14,946 nt of DNA from assembly GCA_023434095.1 (NCBI GenBank), contig JAEYTJ010000184.1, positions 1 through 14,946 on the forward strand, given 5' to 3'. A program made the position numbers and the translations under genes. This stretch comes from Pseudomonadota bacterium. GTDB lineage: Bacteria > Pseudomonadota > Alphaproteobacteria > Rhizobiales > Xanthobacteraceae. Below, in pieces: positions 13,923-14,946 of the stretch (the first letter of the stretch is position 1; the number at the start of each line of letters is the position of its first letter). The notes beneath the pieces are model-generated. The model saw nothing but the letters and a program-made list of their open reading frames with translations, did not search any database and was not told where the DNA came from.

Positions 13923-14366
13923 ATGAGCGCGGCGGCCATGGGCCGGAGGGCCGCGCTTGTCGCGCGGCTGCGCCATCTGCTGCTTTTCGCCGCGCTCGGC
14001 GGCGTCGGCACGCTGGCGCAGTATGCCGTTCTTATCACGCTGGTGCAGAGCGGCCTCGCCGGGCCTGTGGCGGGTTCCTGCGCCGGCTTCGTGGTCGGCG
14101 GGCTGGTGAACTACCAGCTCGGCCGGAGGCTGGTCTTCCGCTCGTCGAAGCCGCACCGCGAGGCCATGGCGAAGTTCTTCACCGTCGCCGGCATCGGGCT
14201 GGGGCTGAACGCGGCTCTGATGACGCTGCTCACCGGGCCGCTGGCCGCGCCCTATCTGGCGGCGCAGATCCTTGTCACCGGGCTGCTGGTGCTCTGGCAC
14301 TATGCCGGCAATGCGCTGTGGACGTTCCGGGCGGCGGAGCCGGCCCAGACCCCCAAGCAGGGGTGA
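13923..14366 (+). CDS. GtrA family membrane protein (putative lipid-linked sugar translocase)
   Basis: GtrA proteins are small four-helix membrane proteins, proposed to flip undecaprenyl-phosphate-sugar across the inner membrane for use by a periplasmic glycosyltransferase. The 147-residue product has four hydrophobic helices (about 17-38, 43-62, 83-104 and 112-130). Typical GtrA features are FAALGGVGTLAQYAVL near the start, VGGLVNYQLGRRLVF after the second helix and the closing NALWTFR. The ATG at 13923 has GGAG about 7 bases before it; an upstream in-frame extension to 13779 lies inside the preceding gene and is rejected. It is the last of three co-directional genes that together match a gtr-type sugar-transfer set. 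Confidence 0.92.
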   Translation: MSAAAMGRRAALVARLRHLLLFAALGGVGTLAQYAVLITLVQSGLAGPVAGSCAGFVVGGLVNYQLGRRLVFRSSKPHREAMAKFFTVAGIGLGLNAALMTLLTGPLAAPYLAAQILVTGLLVLWHYAGNALWTFRAAEPAQTPKQG

Positions 14367-14416
14367 GCCGCTGCAAGACGGCTTGACTCTCGGCGTGGAT
14401 GGAGTCGTTTTAGAAG

Positions 14417-14431
14417 GAACAAAAAGTGAAC
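14417..14431. promoter_or_regulatory. LexA (SOS) box of alphaproteobacterial type
   Basis: GAAC-AAAAAGT-GAAC is an exact match, read on the other strand as GTTC-N7-GTTC, to the direct-repeat operator recognised by alphaproteobacterial LexA. It ends 14 bases before the imuA start, in a position to block its promoter. This predicts DNA-damage induction of imuA and downstream genes. Confidence 0.85.
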
Positions 14432-14445
14432 ATATAGAGCGCCCC

Positions 14446-14946
14446 ATGGATCCGATCCGCGATGTGGCGGTGCTGAGGCAGATGCTCGCCGGGCTGGAGG
14501 CGGAGCATCTGTCCGGCGTCGAACAGTTCTTTTCCCTCGGAGCCGCCGGACCGGAGGCAGGCGGCGTGCGCCTGGCGCGTGGCGCCCTGCACGAGGTGCA
14601 GGCGGGGACCAGCGCCGACATGCCGGCCGCCACCGGCTTCGCGCTGGCGCTGGCGCTTCGGGCCCGGGGCCGCGACAAGGCGGGGGAGGGGCGGCCGCTG
14701 CTGTGGGTGCGCCAGGACATGGCGGAGGCCGAGTTCGGCCGGCTCGACGCGCCGGGCCTCGCCGCGCTCGGCCTGGACCCGGCCCGCCTCATCCTGGTGC
14801 GGGCGCGCGACGGAGTGGAAGCGCTGCGCGCAGCCGGGGACGCGGTGCGCTGCGCCGGCCTTGGCGGGCTGCTGATCGAGATCTGGGGCACGCCGAAGGC
14901 GCTCGATCTCACCGCGACCCGCCGCCGCCGGCCGCGCCCTGCAACG
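14446..14946 (+). CDS. imuA: ImuA, SOS mutasome accessory protein (RecA/SulA-like), 3' end outside window
   Basis: ImuA works with ImuB and DnaE2 in damage-induced error-prone synthesis. The visible 167 residues show the rhizobial ImuA pattern: ARGALHEVQAG (44-54), AATGFALALALRARG (61-75), PLLWVRQDMAEAEFGRL (84-100), APGLAALGLDPARLILVRARD (102-122) and GGLLIEIWGTPKALDLTATRR (139-159). In alphaproteobacteria this protein replaces SulA-like annotations. The ATG at 14446 gives the expected N-terminus (MDPIRDVAVLRQMLAGLE) and follows the LexA box. There is no clear ribosome binding site. imuB and dnaE2 are expected just beyond the window edge but cannot be seen. Confidence 0.88.
   Translation, partial: MDPIRDVAVLRQMLAGLEAEHLSGVEQFFSLGAAGPEAGGVRLARGALHEVQAGTSADMPAATGFALALALRARGRDKAGEGRPLLWVRQDMAEAEFGRLDAPGLAALGLDPARLILVRARDGVEALRAAGDAVRCAGLGGLLIEIWGTPKALDLTATRRRRPRPAT

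Noticed and set aside
13638..14912. A 424-codon open frame on the minus strand
   Set aside because: It crosses the end of the GT39-like gene, the GtrA gene, the LexA box and imuA. The product is Arg/Ser/Pro-rich, with no domain.

Overview
The window is high-GC, densely coded DNA from an alphaproteobacterium. The best guess is Hyphomicrobiales (Rhizobiales), possibly Xanthobacteraceae. This rests on the rhizobial-type adenosylhomocysteinase ending in KPDHYRY, the ExoD-family protein, the alphaproteobacterial form of the SOS box (GTTC-N7-GTTC) before an imuA-like gene, and strong G/C preference at third codon positions. No RNA gene, insertion sequence, phage gene or CRISPR array was seen. No gap without a gene exceeds about 250 bases.

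Layout. 1-1185: 3' part of ahcY, followed by a palindromic, REP-like intergenic element. 1320-2272: a GNAT acetyltransferase (-) divergent from a small membrane protein (+). 2294-3067: ferredoxin-NADP+ reductase (-), divergent from a VOC-fold protein (3264-3689, +). 3704-5185: a tandem PAS-like plus degenerate GGDEF protein (-), divergent from an aldehyde dehydrogenase (5427-6812, +). The dehydrogenase overlaps tail-to-tail with an Hsp70/YegD-like ATPase (6775-8061, -). 8186-8278: a 30-residue predicted single-pass membrane protein (+) closed by its own hairpin. 8415-9086: ExoD-family membrane protein. 9120-9332: small conserved-looking protein (-). 9579-10076: DUF983 zinc-ribbon membrane protein, preceded by an AT-rich island of nested inverted repeats.

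The most coherent system is at 10059-14366. A YdjC/ChbG/HpnK-family deacetylase (-) diverges from three + strand genes: a polyprenyl-phosphate GT2 glycosyltransferase with two C-terminal membrane helices, a large GT39-like membrane glycosyltransferase, and a GtrA-family membrane protein. A 36-bp dyad lies between the two arms. By analogy with Francisella NaxD/FlmF2/FlmK and phage Gtr cassettes, this set could make a lipid-linked sugar, deacetylate it, flip it and attach it to LPS lipid A or another envelope glycan. That function is inference.

The window ends inside imuA (14446 onward), which carries an exact alphaproteobacterial LexA box and would begin the SOS-induced imuA-imuB-dnaE2 mutasome cassette.
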